From Pseudonocardiales bacterium (GTDB taxonomy: Bacteria > Actinomycetota > Actinomycetes > Mycobacteriales > Pseudonocardiaceae), in assembly GCA_019244165.1 (NCBI GenBank), contig JAFATA010000030.1:1-64000 (forward strand): a DNA stretch of 64,000 nt. Reading direction: 5' to 3'. Positions 34,111-43,563 of the stretch are shown in pieces. The notes beneath the pieces were generated by a model. That model was not told the origin of the DNA, ran no database searches, and worked only from the letters and a program-made list of their open reading frames with translations. Position 1 is the stretch's first letter, and each line of letters begins with the position of its first letter. Both the position numbers and the translations under genes were made by a program.

Positions 34111-35334
34111 ATGAGCACTGAGGTTGTTGTCACTGGGCTAGGCGCCACCACCCCGCTCGGCGGGGATGCTACCTCGACGTGGGAGGCCCTGCGCGCTGGC
34201 AAGAGCGGGATCGTCGCGCTGACCGAGGACTGGGTTGACCGCTTCGACCTACCTGTGCGGATCGCCGCGCAGCTGTCGGTCGATCCGGCTGACTCACTCC
34301 CGCGGGTGCAGGCCCGCCGCTGGGACCGTTGCGAGCAGGTCGCCATCATCGCCGCACGAGAGGCCTGGCAGCACGCGGGCGCACCGGACGTGGAGCCAGA
34401 GCGGCTGGCAGTCGTGATCGGCACCGGTATCGGCGGTGCCCTGACCCTGCTCGGGCAGGACGACCTGCTCGAGACCGTAGGCACCCGCAAGGTCTCGCCA
34501 CTGACCATCCCGATGCTCATGCCCAACGGCCCGGCCGCGCATGTCGGTCTGGACCTCCAGGCCCGGGGCGGCGTGCATGCCCCCGTCGCTGCCTGCGCCT
34601 CCGGTGCCGAGGCACTGGCCATCGCTTGGCGGATGCTGCGGGCCGGGGAGGTCGACGTGGTGGTCGCTGGCGGGGCCGAGGCGTGCATCGTCCCCATCAC
34701 GTTGGCCGGGTTCGCCCAGATGCGGACCATGAGCACCCGCAACGACGAGCCCGAACGGGCCTCCCGCCCCTTCGATACCGCGCGGGACGGGTTTGTCCTC
34801 GGCGAGGGTGCGGGGGTGATGGTCCTCGAACGGGAGGAGTTCGCCGCAGCCCGGAAGGCCACCCGGTACGCTCGGCTGGCCGGGGTGGGCACCAGCTCCG
34901 ACGGCCACCACATCACCGCCCCCCAACCAGACGGCGTCGGGGCCAGCCGAGCGATCTCGGCTGCGCTGCGCACCGCTGGGCTGGACAAAGCCGACGTCGG
35001 GCACGTGAACGCGCACGCCACCGCCACCCCGGTGGGCGACGTCGCGGAGGCGGTCGCGATCCGGGCCGCCATCGGTGACCATGTGGTGGTCACCGCGCCC
35101 AAAGGGGCATTAGGCCACCTGATCGGGGCCGCGGGCGCGGTCGAAGGCCTGGCCTGCGTGCTGGCCCTGCGGGACGGGGTCGTGCCTCCGACGTTGAACT
35201 TGGAGAACCTCGACCCGGGTGTCCAGCTCGACGTCGTGACCGGCTCCGCCCGTGAAGTGAGGTTGCGCGCCGCCGTCAACGACTCGTTCGGGTTCGGCGG
35301 GCACAACGTCGCAGTCGCCTTCACCTCGGCTTGA
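34111..35334 (+). CDS. fabF: 3-oxoacyl-ACP synthase II FabF
   Basis: 407 residues from ATG at 34111 (the GTG immediately before it is too close to the CGGAGG RBS). KAS active site Cys162 (ACASGAEAL), His302 (NAHATATPVGD) and His336 (KGALGHLIGA), and a C-terminal FGFGGHN loop. It elongates acyl-ACP. Only one KAS I/II gene is present, whereas mycolic-acid bacteria have kasA and kasB in tandem here. Confidence 0.96.
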   Translation: MSTEVVVTGLGATTPLGGDATSTWEALRAGKSGIVALTEDWVDRFDLPVRIAAQLSVDPADSLPRVQARRWDRCEQVAIIAAREAWQHAGAPDVEPERLAVVIGTGIGGALTLLGQDDLLETVGTRKVSPLTIPMLMPNGPAAHVGLDLQARGGVHAPVAACASGAEALAIAWRMLRAGEVDVVVAGGAEACIVPITLAGFAQMRTMSTRNDEPERASRPFDTARDGFVLGEGAGVMVLEREEFAAARKATRYARLAGVGTSSDGHHITAPQPDGVGASRAISAALRTAGLDKADVGHVNAHATATPVGDVAEAVAIRAAIGDHVVVTAPKGALGHLIGAAGAVEGLACVLALRDGVVPPTLNLENLDPGVQLDVVTGSAREVRLRAAVNDSFGFGGHNVAVAFTSA

Positions 35335-35374
35335 TCGGCCGCCGGTAAGGCACTCCACCCCAAGGAGATCACCC

Positions 35375-36907
35375 ATGACAGCCCTGGCTCATTGTGCCCG
35401 CGCAGAGACTCCTACCACAGAGGAGACTCCTACCACAGAGGAGACTCCTGCCGCGGATGGGACTCAAGCCGCGGATGGCCGGTCCCGTCGTGGCGGGGCA
35501 ACGGATCCGCGAGACCCGCAACTGCGCCTGGAGTGCTTGTTCGACCCGGACACGTTGCTCCCGCTGCGGCCCCGTGACAGCAGCGGAGCGTTCGCCGCGC
35601 GGGGCCGTATCGACGGGGCCAAGGTGATCGCCTACTGCACCGACGCTACCACCATGGGCGGTGCGATGGGTTCGGAGGGGTGCCGGCACATCGTGGAGGC
35701 CATCGACGCCGCGGTCCGGGACCGGACCCCGGTGATCGGGTTGTGGCACTCCGGAGGGGCTCGGCTGGCCGAGGGTGTGGAGGCTCTTGACGCCGTCGGC
35801 CAGGTGTTCGCCGCCATGGTCCGGGCCTCCGGGCGAGTGCCCCAGATCTCCGTGGTGCTCGGTGCCGCCGCGGGTGGAGCTGCCTACGGCCCTGCGCTCA
35901 CCGACATCGTGATCATGGCGCCGGAGGGCCGGGTGTTCGTCACCGGTCCGGACGTGGTTCGCAGCGTCACCGGCGAGCAGATCGACATGGAGGCGCTGGG
36001 CGGTCCCAGCGCGCACAGCAAGAAATCCGGCGTGGCGCATGTCCTCGCCTCTTCCGAGCCCGACGCGTTGCTGCGGGCCCGTCATCTCGCCAGTCTGTTC
36101 GCTTCTCCTGGAATGTTCGACCTGCACTCGGTTCGGGAAGAGGTGGACTTGTCTGAATACCTGCCCGCGGAGCCTCAACGCGCCTACGACGTGCGCCCGT
36201 TGCTGCGCGCCGTCCTGGATGAGCCCGGCTCTGAGCAGCCCGATCCCACCGGTGGGTTCGTTGAGCTGCAGCCCAAGTGGGCTCCCAACATTGTGGTAGG
36301 GCTGGGCCGGTTCGCCGGCCGAACCATCGGGGTGATCGCGAACAACCCACTGCGGCTGGGAGGTTGTCTGGACTCGGTGTCGGCGGAGAAGGCGTCACGC
36401 TTCGTGCGGATGTGCGACGCAGTCGGGGTACCCCTGCTGGTCCTGGTCGATGTGCCCGGCTATCTTCCCGGCGTCGGCCAGGAGTGGGACGGCGTGGTGC
36501 GTCGCGGCGCGAAGCTGCTGCACGCCTTCGCCGAAGCGATCGTTCCCCGAGTCACCCTGGTGACTCGCAAGGCCTTCGGCGGTGCCTATATCGCCATGAA
36601 CTCCCGGTCGCTGGGCGCGACTCGGGTCTTCGCCTGGCCCGACGCCCAGGTCGCCGTGATGGGCGCCAAGGCCGCCGTGGGCATCCTGCACCGCAAAGCG
36701 TTGGCCGCGGCGGCCGAGGACGAACGTGAAGCGCTGCACGCCAAACTTGCTGAGCACCACGAGCAGCTCGTCGGCGGGGTCGATCGCGCCGTGGCGATCG
36801 GGGTGGTGGACGAGGTGATCAAACCGGCGCAGACCCGGCTACGCCTGGCGCAAGCACTGGCTGCGGCCCCCGCTGGCCGCGGCGCGCACGGCAATATCCC
36901 TCTGTAG
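35375..36907 (+). CDS. accD: acyl-CoA carboxylase beta (carboxyltransferase) subunit, AccD6-like
   Basis: 510 residues with the two crotonase-like halves of carboxyltransferases (GLWHSGGARLAEGVEAL with the oxyanion GG in the N half, VDVPGYLPGVGQEW and KAFGGAYIAM in the C half). It transfers CO2 from biotin to acetyl- or propionyl-CoA to make malonyl- or methylmalonyl-CoA, working with a biotinylated alpha subunit encoded elsewhere. The position after fabF matches mycobacterial accD6, so malonyl-CoA supply is the likely role. The first 45 residues are low-complexity and contain tandem ETPTTE repeats. AAGGAG precedes ATG at 35375. Confidence 0.93.
   Translation: MTALAHCARAETPTTEETPTTEETPAADGTQAADGRSRRGGATDPRDPQLRLECLFDPDTLLPLRPRDSSGAFAARGRIDGAKVIAYCTDATTMGGAMGSEGCRHIVEAIDAAVRDRTPVIGLWHSGGARLAEGVEALDAVGQVFAAMVRASGRVPQISVVLGAAAGGAAYGPALTDIVIMAPEGRVFVTGPDVVRSVTGEQIDMEALGGPSAHSKKSGVAHVLASSEPDALLRARHLASLFASPGMFDLHSVREEVDLSEYLPAEPQRAYDVRPLLRAVLDEPGSEQPDPTGGFVELQPKWAPNIVVGLGRFAGRTIGVIANNPLRLGGCLDSVSAEKASRFVRMCDAVGVPLLVLVDVPGYLPGVGQEWDGVVRRGAKLLHAFAEAIVPRVTLVTRKAFGGAYIAMNSRSLGATRVFAWPDAQVAVMGAKAAVGILHRKALAAAAEDEREALHAKLAEHHEQLVGGVDRAVAIGVVDEVIKPAQTRLRLAQALAAAPAGRGAHGNIPL
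35405..35440 (+). repeat. 18-bp tandem repeat inside accD
   Basis: Two identical 18-base units (35405-35422, 35423-35440) followed by a diverged third. They encode the repeated ETPTTE hexapeptide in the disordered N-terminus, in frame, so unit gain or loss would be tolerated. Confidence 0.8.
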
Positions 36908-36948
36908 ATCCCTCCTGGAGAGGGATCCTTCCTGGAGAGAGATCCCTC
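36907..36948. terminator. bidirectional stem-loop region between accD and a convergent gene
   Basis: GATCCCTC (36907-36914) pairs with GAGGGATC (36920-36927) around CTGGA; GATCCCTC recurs at 36941-36948 and can pair with the same arm. It overlaps the stop codons of both convergent genes. No U tract. Confidence 0.45.
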
Positions 36949-37555
36949 AGCAGGCCGCCCGCAGGTTCACGTTCGTCGAGCTGGGACCCAGCCGGAGCTG
37001 GTCGCCTTGATCTATAAGTGGGCCGATCACGGGATAGGACACCCACCACCGCAGGCACCTCACCGGCAGCTCAGGCGGTGCGTCAGCAGGGTTCTGCAGG
37101 CTGGTGAACGACGTCAGAGCGAGGAGCCCACCGCCGGCTCGGGGCTCCAGCCGGTGCACCACGATGCTGCCGTCCAGAGTAGATCGGTACTGGCCGTGCC
37201 AGGCGCGTTCTCCGAGGTCTCGCGCCCACTGCGGGATGACGGAGCGGCGCCAGAGCGGGTAGTCCCCGGTGTTGATCGCGTCAAAATACTGTTGCAGCAG
37301 TTTCCGGATCCGATCGGCGTCTGGATGCAGCGCGACATCCTCGACGAGCACGACGGTGGCCGGCCCTGGCTCCGATGGTCTCGGTGTGGCACGGTTGCTG
37401 GTCGAGCCCAGCCGGGCGGCTCCGGCGACCGGCAGGAGGGGTTGCCGGCCGCGCAGCAGCAGTCCGGCCCCCACCGCGCTGGCGAGCACCAGAGTGAGCA
37501 CCACGAGGGGAGCCCAACTGCGTCGGACGACATGCAGCGCCACCGGGGCCATCAC
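36947..37555 (-). CDS. membrane-anchored extracytoplasmic protein, unknown function
   Basis: 202 residues. One N-terminal membrane helix (about 15-35, APLVVLTLVLASAVGAGLLL), a Pro/Ser linker, then a soluble domain with LLQQYFDAINTGDYPLWRRSVIP. That segment is characteristic of NTF2-like extracytoplasmic domains of actinobacterial membrane proteins. A start two codons in is equally possible. Six bases downstream of the DUF3145 gene, so probably co-transcribed. No catalytic residues are evident. Confidence 0.7.
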   Translation of the reverse strand: MMAPVALHVVRRSWAPLVVLTLVLASAVGAGLLLRGRQPLLPVAGAARLGSTSNRATPRPSEPGPATVVLVEDVALHPDADRIRKLLQQYFDAINTGDYPLWRRSVIPQWARDLGERAWHGQYRSTLDGSIVVHRLEPRAGGGLLALTSFTSLQNPADAPPELPVRCLRWWVSYPVIGPLIDQGDQLRLGPSSTNVNLRAAC

Positions 37556-37561
37556 GAGCCG

Positions 37562-38053
37562 TCAGCCTACGCGGTGCAACCAGGTCACCGGGGCGCCGTC
37601 GGCGGCGCGACGGAAAGGTTCCAGCGCGTCGTCCCAGGTCGCACCGAGGAGCTGGTCGAGCCGGTGGGCAAAGGACTCCGCGTCCCGGGCAGTGGCGGCC
37701 AGCGCCCGTAACTGGTCTTCACCGACCACGATGTCCCCGTTGGCGCTGGTGCGGGCGTGCCACAAACCGAGCCCGGGCACGAAACAGAACCGCTCACCAT
37801 CCAGTCCAGGGCTGGGTTCCTCGGTGACCTCAAAACGCAGCATCGGCCATGCCCGCAGCGCACTGACCAACGCCGCCGCAGTACCCGGTTCGCCAGCCCA
37901 GTCGGCCTCAGCCCGCAACTGGCCAGGGGCCGCAGCCTGCGCGGTCCACTGGAGGTCCACCCTGGTCTGCAGCACACCTGCTACCGCCCACTCGACATGC
38001 GGACAGACCGCAGACGGCGACGAGTGGACATAGATCATCCCACTGGTGCTCAT
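37562..38053 (-). CDS. DUF3145 family protein
   Basis: 163 residues. The start GMIYVHSSPSAVCPHVEWAVAGVL is the DUF3145 signature; the protein is found across actinobacteria, often near fatty acid or acyl-CoA carboxylase genes, as here. Function unknown; no membrane segments. ATG at 38053. Likely first gene of a two-gene unit with the membrane protein. Confidence 0.88.
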   Translation of the reverse strand: MSTSGMIYVHSSPSAVCPHVEWAVAGVLQTRVDLQWTAQAAAPGQLRAEADWAGEPGTAAALVSALRAWPMLRFEVTEEPSPGLDGERFCFVPGLGLWHARTSANGDIVVGEDQLRALAATARDAESFAHRLDQLLGATWDDALEPFRRAADGAPVTWLHRVG

Positions 38054-38135
38054 GAGGTGCCTCCGCTGATCGACGAGAAGCGTCTTCCCCTACGTCCTCG
38101 TGATCACCTGAGTGCACCGTTACACATTGTGCCCG

Positions 38136-38163
38136 GGTGGCCGCTGGCGTGCCAGTGGCCACC
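38136..38163 (-). terminator. 12-bp stem-loop between the subtilase and DUF3145 genes
   Basis: GGTGGCCGCTGG (38136-38147) pairs with CCAGTGGCCACC (38152-38163), one G-T wobble, loop of four. It lies about 55 bases past the subtilase stop on its strand, with an A/T run (38176-38182) just before it, so it may end that transcript. Confidence 0.5.
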
Positions 38164-38216
38164 GTGTGTCGCGCCAAAAAATCCCGACACCGCCGCCGAC
38201 CCGCTCCTGGCGAAGG

Positions 38217-39725
38217 TTAGTGGGCATGGGCCCCCAGCGCTTTGGCGGCAGCTACCGTGTCGACCAACCCGGCGCCCTTATCGAACGATGTCCAGTATCC
38301 ACCCACCCGCTGGTAAGGCGCGCCGTAAGGATAACGTACGGCGGTCGATTTCAACGCATTCTCGATCTCGGCTGGCGTCGCCGTGGGGTCGGCTTGGAAG
38401 AGCAACGCCACAATCCCGGCGATCTGCGGCGCGGCCATGGAGGTGCCGCTCAGCGTGTTGTAACTACCCACGTCAAGGATTCCAGGTCCGTTCTGCGGCT
38501 TGAGCCCAGTGGAGCAGACTAGCAAGTAAGCTCGGCACGCACCGACGATGTTCTGCCCCGGAGCGGAAATGTCCGGCCAGGTGGACGGCTGCTTCTTCGC
38601 ACCACGCGAGGAAAAGGCAGACACTGGCCCATTGCGGGTGCCGGTGCCCTGGTCATTGTAGGAGGCCACCGAGATGATCCCACCGGTGGGGTCCTGGGCC
38701 GGCGGATTAGTCAGACTCTTCGACCCATCCCCGCCGGCGTTCCCCGCAGCCCACACCACGACCACGCCCTCGCGAACAAGCTGGCGTTGCAGCTTGACGG
38801 CCGCCGAGTTCGGATCGAACTGCCCCCCACCTTCCGGACCATAGGAGTTGTTCACCACCCTGATCGGCGGGCACACCGCAGCCGACACCGCTGGCCCACA
38901 CGGGGCGGCATGGTGCTCCAACACCCAGTTCAACGCCGTATCCGCACTCAAGATAACAACAGCAGCGCCAGTAGAAATCGACACAATCTTGGCCGCAGGC
39001 GCGGCACCAGATACCGTGCTGCCATCGTTCAAGGTGACACTGCGGCCCGCGGCGATGCTCGACACATGAGTGCCATGACCGCCCAACGACAGCGTATCGG
39101 TGTCAACACCGGTAGGCATATCCAACAGGCACCGGGTATCCGTGTTGGACTCATCCAGGCACACACCCTTCAGGCTGCGCACCACCTTGCCACCAGCAAA
39201 CGCGGGATGCGAGGGATCGATTCCGGAATCGATCACCGCGATACTGACGCCACTTCCATCCAACGCCGCACCATTCGCTCCCACCAGACTGTGCCGGGCC
39301 TCCAGCCCACGAGTCGCCACTAACGACGTGGAGCGAGTAACCACCTCAGAGCTCGCCGCGTGCACCGCCAGGGGTTGATCACCCTCCAGATACGTCACCC
39401 CGGGTTGGGTACGGGCCGCCTCAATCTGCTGCTTGGTCCCCCGCGCGACAACCACCCCGATCTTGCTAAACCTGGTGACCTGTCGCATCCCCGTCGCGGT
39501 AACGGCTCGCTGCGCATCCGCCAGCGTCACACCATGCACCATCACCAGCGTCCGATCAGACCCTGCCTGAGACCCCGCCTGAGAGTCCGCCGAGAGTAAC
39601 TGCCCTGCCAACGACGGCGACAGCGCGACAGGCACCGGCTCGGCACTGGCTGGCATGGCCATCCACGAACCCGCCATCACCAGTCCGCCCACCAGCAAAC
39701 CGCTCAGCGCACTCCGTCGAGTCAT
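38217..39725 (-). CDS. secreted S8 (subtilisin-like) serine protease
   Basis: 502 residues. A signal peptide (residues 1-28, ending ASA), an I9-like inhibitory propeptide (about 50-120, LVMVHGVTLADAQRAV) and an S8 catalytic domain with Asp in VIDSGIDPSHPAF, His in GGHGTHVSS and Ser in SGTSMAAPQ. ATG at 39725 has a strong GGGGAGGATGG; an open frame continues 23 codons upstream without an RBS. Exported and probably autoprocessed. A 12-bp tandem repeat (39559-39582) encodes SQAGSQAG in the propeptide linker. The 39726-39888 spacer holds no gene. Confidence 0.92.
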   Translation of the reverse strand: MTRRSALSGLLVGGLVMAGSWMAMPASAEPVPVALSPSLAGQLLSADSQAGSQAGSDRTLVMVHGVTLADAQRAVTATGMRQVTRFSKIGVVVARGTKQQIEAARTQPGVTYLEGDQPLAVHAASSEVVTRSTSLVATRGLEARHSLVGANGAALDGSGVSIAVIDSGIDPSHPAFAGGKVVRSLKGVCLDESNTDTRCLLDMPTGVDTDTLSLGGHGTHVSSIAAGRSVTLNDGSTVSGAAPAAKIVSISTGAAVVILSADTALNWVLEHHAAPCGPAVSAAVCPPIRVVNNSYGPEGGGQFDPNSAAVKLQRQLVREGVVVVWAAGNAGGDGSKSLTNPPAQDPTGGIISVASYNDQGTGTRNGPVSAFSSRGAKKQPSTWPDISAPGQNIVGACRAYLLVCSTGLKPQNGPGILDVGSYNTLSGTSMAAPQIAGIVALLFQADPTATPAEIENALKSTAVRYPYGAPYQRVGGYWTSFDKGAGLVDTVAAAKALGAHAH

Positions 39726-39888
39726 CCATCCTCCCCTTGCCCGACACGTCCAGACACACTGAGTGAGTGAACACGCAGCGCGCACAACAGTCAACGCTAC
39801 GCGACCATTGAGCCGGTAATTTCTCGGTAACCATCAAGGAGACGTCTGGGAGCCCGATCGGTTGCGCCTGCCGCGCCAGCGCCCTTGG

Positions 39889-40392
39889 TCAGGCGCTCAG
39901 TGACCGGGTAGGCCGCCACGTCGCGGCCAACAGCACCGCGGCACCGAGGAGGCCGAGCCCGACCACGATGGCCACGCCCACCGCACCCGCCACGTCCACC
40001 CCCAGGAGCCGGTCCACCGAGGCGCTACCCGGCCCGAGCAGCCCGATCACCGCACACACCACACCGATCAGCAGGACGTACTCATAGCCATCTCGGAAGA
40101 CGAAGAACCCGTTCCGGCGGTGCGCGGTGACCCCGGCGATCACCATGGCGCCGAGGACGAACGCCGCTGCCAGCGGGGTGAGTAACCCGATCGCCAGTGC
40201 CGCTCCGGCGGCAAGCTCCCCCGCACCGGACAGCACGGCGTGCAACTTTGGCGGCCGCAGACCCAGCGAGCCGAACCAGCGAGTGGTGCCAGCCAGCCCG
40301 CCGCCGCCCCACAAGTGGTTGTAGCCATGCGCGACCATGGTGAGCCCCACCACGAGACGCAGCAGCGCAACCGCGGTATCAACCGCCGTCAT
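39889..40392 (-). CDS. DoxX family membrane protein
   Basis: 167 residues with four hydrophobic segments and the DoxX opening ALLRLVVGLTMVAHGYNHLWGGGGLAG. DoxX-like proteins are small integral membrane proteins linked to thiosulfate/quinone or redox-stress functions; the role here is unknown. ATG at 40392 overlaps the stop of the GGDEF-EAL gene (ATGA), so it is the last gene of a coupled three-gene operon. Confidence 0.85.
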   Translation of the reverse strand: MTAVDTAVALLRLVVGLTMVAHGYNHLWGGGGLAGTTRWFGSLGLRPPKLHAVLSGAGELAAGAALAIGLLTPLAAAFVLGAMVIAGVTAHRRNGFFVFRDGYEYVLLIGVVCAVIGLLGPGSASVDRLLGVDVAGAVGVAIVVGLGLLGAAVLLAATWRPTRSLSA

Positions 40393-42557
40393 AACGCCTC
40401 CCGGCTGATGTCCTCCCGGCTAATATCTTCCCGCCTGATGCCGCACAGCGGGCTAGCGGCCCGGAACAGGGCATCAATCTGCTCGGCAGCGCTGGGTGGG
40501 GCGAACAACGACCCCTGACCAACATCGCACCCTACCTCGCGGAAGTGCTCAAGCTGGGCCGGCGTCTCGATGCCCTCCGCGGTGACCGTCAGCTCCAGGG
40601 CGTGCGCCAGGTCCACCAGCGCCGCCACGATCCGCTGGTCCACAACAGGGCATGGAGATTGCAAACCCACCGCGAACGAGCCCGCCAGCTTGAGTTCATG
40701 CAAGGGCAGTCGACGCAGGTCAGGAAGGTTCCAATAGCCGGTGCCGAAGTCGTCGAGCGCGATTCGCACACCCAGGCGGTGCAGCTTGGTCAGCACCGTG
40801 AGCGGACCCGTCTCGTCGCCTATCAGAGCCTGTTCGGTGAGCTCGAGATGCAGGCTGGAGGGGTGGAGCTGGTTGTCATCCAGGATCTTCCCGATGTCGG
40901 TCACCAGAGTGGGCTCGTGGAGCTGTCGAGGCGCGAGGTTGACGCTGACGAATGGTGCAGCATCACCGAAGGCGTCCCGCCAGACCCGAGCCTGCTGGCA
41001 TGCTCGGGCGAGCACCCAATGCCCGAGCTGCACGATGGACCCGCTCTCTGCGGCGAGGCCGACGAACCGTTCGGGTCCGAGCACGCCGAACCTCGGGTGA
41101 CGCCACCGCACCAGCGCCTCCACACCGAGCAGTGCGCGATCCGCCAGGGCGGCCAGCGGCTGGTACTCGACGAAGAACTCACCGCGCTCCACCGCAGCCA
41201 GCATCGTGGCGGACAGCGTGAAACGCCTCACCTCGCTGTCGTTACGGTTCCGGTCGTACATCACGCAGCGAGCCTTACCGTTGTGCTTCGCCTGGTACAT
41301 GGTGATGTCGGCGGCTTGGAGAAGGTCCTCCGGGTTGGTCTCGGCCACCGCCTGCTCGACGACGCCGATGCTCGTCGTCACGCTCAGTTCGTGATCGCCG
41401 ACTCGGACCGGCTCGACCACCGCGGCCAGGACCTCATCGGCCAAGGCGGCCACATCCGCCTTGCCACCGGTGTCCTCAACGACGATCACGAATTCGTCAC
41501 CGCCCATCCGGCCCACCAGATGCTCCTCCCCGCAGCAGCGGGTGAGCCGCGAGGCCACGGTTTTCAGCAGCTGATCGCCGACGTCGTGGCCCAGGCTGTC
41601 ATTGACCACCTTGAACCCGTCCAGGTCCAGAAAGCACAGCCCTACCCGGCGCTGACCTGCCGGCGCGGCGAATATCTTTCCCAGCCTTTCGGTGACCATC
41701 TGCCGGTTGGCCAGCGCCGTCAGCGGGTCGTGGTAGGCCTGGTACTCCAACTTCTCCTGCAGGCGATGCCGTTCGGAGATGTCCTGCAGCAGTGCCACCT
41801 GATAAGCGGGCGCTCCGGCCTCGTCGCGCACCAGCGACACGGTCAGCTGGGTCCAGATCTCACTGCCATCGGAACGGTAATACCGCTTCTCCATGCGGAA
41901 GTGGTCCCGCTCACCGCGGACCAGCTCTCCGTAGGTTTCCCACACACTGGGGGCGTCGTCGGGGTGGATCATCGAGCGGACGACGTTGAGCTGGGTGAAC
42001 TCCTCGAGGGTGTAGCCGAACATTCGCTGCAGCTCCGGATTAGCGTCAGTGATGTTGCCGTCCAGGTCAGCGATCCCGATCCCGATTGCCGCCTCGGTGA
42101 ACATCGCGCGAAACTTCGCCTCGCTCGCCGCCAGTGCCTGTTCGGCCTGCCTGCGCGCCCGCAGCCCCGCCCGATAGATCGCGTCTTGCTCATCAAGGCT
42201 GCGCTCGCGCAACGCACCGGCGTAGCCGGCGGCCATGCTGGCGACCAGCTGAGCAACCCGACCGGCAGCGTCGACTCCGGGGGGAGCTGAACCCAGCAGC
42301 CCCGGCAACTCCTCGGCGATCAGTGCAAGGGTCTCTCTGAGCGTCTCGGTGCCGGTGAAATGCGCCGCCACCATATCGACGCCGATCTGGCGCCCGAGCG
42401 CCGGGACGAACTCGACCGCCAGCGCCGCCTCGACAAGCCGCCGGGTGAGCCCGAGAAGGTGTTTGGTGAGCACCCGGCGCCCGATCGGCACATAGCTGGT
42501 GCCGACGATCGCCTCGGCCCACCGCCGAGCAAACTCCTCCTGCTCACCATAGGTCAT
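40389..42557 (-). CDS. PAS-GGDEF-EAL cyclic-di-GMP signalling protein
   Basis: 722 residues. An N-terminal actinobacterial sensor-like region (1-140), PAS domain (about 146-265), diguanylate cyclase domain with intact GGDEF at 352-356, and phosphodiesterase domain with EAL at 480-482. The EAL residues Asn540, DDFGTGY (602-608), Lys623, Glu661 and Gln681 also appear intact, so both activities are possible. No RxxD inhibitory site is seen before GGDEF. Predicted cytosolic. The C-terminus ends in the repeat REDISREDISREAL from a 15-bp tandem repeat (40397-40441). Coupled by ATGA overlaps to the methyltransferase upstream and DoxX downstream. Confidence 0.94.
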   Translation of the reverse strand: MTYGEQEEFARRWAEAIVGTSYVPIGRRVLTKHLLGLTRRLVEAALAVEFVPALGRQIGVDMVAAHFTGTETLRETLALIAEELPGLLGSAPPGVDAAGRVAQLVASMAAGYAGALRERSLDEQDAIYRAGLRARRQAEQALAASEAKFRAMFTEAAIGIGIADLDGNITDANPELQRMFGYTLEEFTQLNVVRSMIHPDDAPSVWETYGELVRGERDHFRMEKRYYRSDGSEIWTQLTVSLVRDEAGAPAYQVALLQDISERHRLQEKLEYQAYHDPLTALANRQMVTERLGKIFAAPAGQRRVGLCFLDLDGFKVVNDSLGHDVGDQLLKTVASRLTRCCGEEHLVGRMGGDEFVIVVEDTGGKADVAALADEVLAAVVEPVRVGDHELSVTTSIGVVEQAVAETNPEDLLQAADITMYQAKHNGKARCVMYDRNRNDSEVRRFTLSATMLAAVERGEFFVEYQPLAALADRALLGVEALVRWRHPRFGVLGPERFVGLAAESGSIVQLGHWVLARACQQARVWRDAFGDAAPFVSVNLAPRQLHEPTLVTDIGKILDDNQLHPSSLHLELTEQALIGDETGPLTVLTKLHRLGVRIALDDFGTGYWNLPDLRRLPLHELKLAGSFAVGLQSPCPVVDQRIVAALVDLAHALELTVTAEGIETPAQLEHFREVGCDVGQGSLFAPPSAAEQIDALFRAASPLCGIRREDISREDISREAL

Positions 42558-43360
42558 TCTCGCCGGCCCATCACCGCAAAGCCAGTGAACCGCTCAGGGT
42601 GATCATCGACGTCGGCTGGCGAGTCCGGACGCCATAGCGGCAGGAACACCACTCCGGGGGGCACCAGATCGAACCCGTCGAGCAATGCCTCGATCTCCAG
42701 CCGCGAGCGCATCCTCAACGGTGCGCCGGCACGCCGGTAGAGTTCGGTGTGCGGCCCGGCCTGATCAGGGCGGCCTTCGTGAGAGGCGTGCGAGACAACA
42801 AGGTAGCTTCCGGGTACCATCGTCTTGCGGTACTGAGCGACGATGTGCGCCGGATCCGCTTCGTCCGGCACGAAATGCAGCATTGCCACCATGAGCACCC
42901 CGATCGGCTGGTCCAGGTCGAGCAGTCGCCGTGCCCGTGGGTTATCGAAGATCGCCTCCATGTCGCGCAGATCAGCCTGGACGATGTCGGCAAGCGGGTT
43001 TCTGGCCAGCAAGGCCCGGCTGTGCGCGACAGCCACGGGATCGATATCCACGTAGAGAACTCGGGACAGGGGTGAAGCGACCTGGGCGACTTCGTGCACG
43101 TTTCCCTCGGTGGGGATGCCGGAGCCGATGTCCAGGAACTGGGTGATGCCCTGCCGGACCAGGTAGCGCACCGAGCGGCGCAGGAACGCCCGGTTGGCCT
43201 GCATGATCAAGGGCAGTTCTGGCCACAGGTCCACCGCCCGACGGGCCACCCGCCGATCCGCGACGAAGTTGTGGCAGCCGCCGAGGTAGCAGTCATACAC
43301 CCGAGCGGGACTGGGCTGCTCGATGTCCAGGTCACCCAACCCCCAGCTAGGCTTCTCCAT
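42554..43360 (-). CDS. SAM-dependent methyltransferase, DUF574 (Methyltransf_19) family
   Basis: 268 residues from ATG at 43360, preceded by AGGAGGGTGACC. Family signatures: PSPARVYDCYLGGCHNF, FLDIGSGIPTEGNVHEVAQ and VLYVDIDPVAVAHSRALL. These enzymes are abundant and lineage-specific in actinobacteria, with unknown substrates; many sit beside regulators. Here it leads an operon with a c-di-GMP enzyme and a DoxX protein, an association that suggests but does not show a role in signalling or envelope change. Confidence 0.88.
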   Translation of the reverse strand: MEKPSWGLGDLDIEQPSPARVYDCYLGGCHNFVADRRVARRAVDLWPELPLIMQANRAFLRRSVRYLVRQGITQFLDIGSGIPTEGNVHEVAQVASPLSRVLYVDIDPVAVAHSRALLARNPLADIVQADLRDMEAIFDNPRARRLLDLDQPIGVLMVAMLHFVPDEADPAHIVAQYRKTMVPGSYLVVSHASHEGRPDQAGPHTELYRRAGAPLRMRSRLEIEALLDGFDLVPPGVVFLPLWRPDSPADVDDHPERFTGFAVMGRRE

Positions 43361-43563
43361 GGTCACCCTCCTAGCGGTGTCGATGGCACCGGATGCCAAA
43401 CAGCGACTGACCGCAGACACGGACTACCCCGTCAGGCCTCAATAACAGATTGGAAACGCCTCGTGCAAGTACCGTAGACGAGTGCAGTTGCCTCTTTCTC
43501 CGATACTGGCCTGATACTAACTCGGTGGTAAACAACAGGTGTCCAGCATAAGAAGAGCAGTCG

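Noticed and set aside
40545-42290. 581-codon plus-strand frame opposite the GGDEF-EAL gene
   Set aside because: No RBS, biased His/Arg/Gln composition of an antisense frame, and no domain; the minus strand carries intact GGDEF and EAL motifs.
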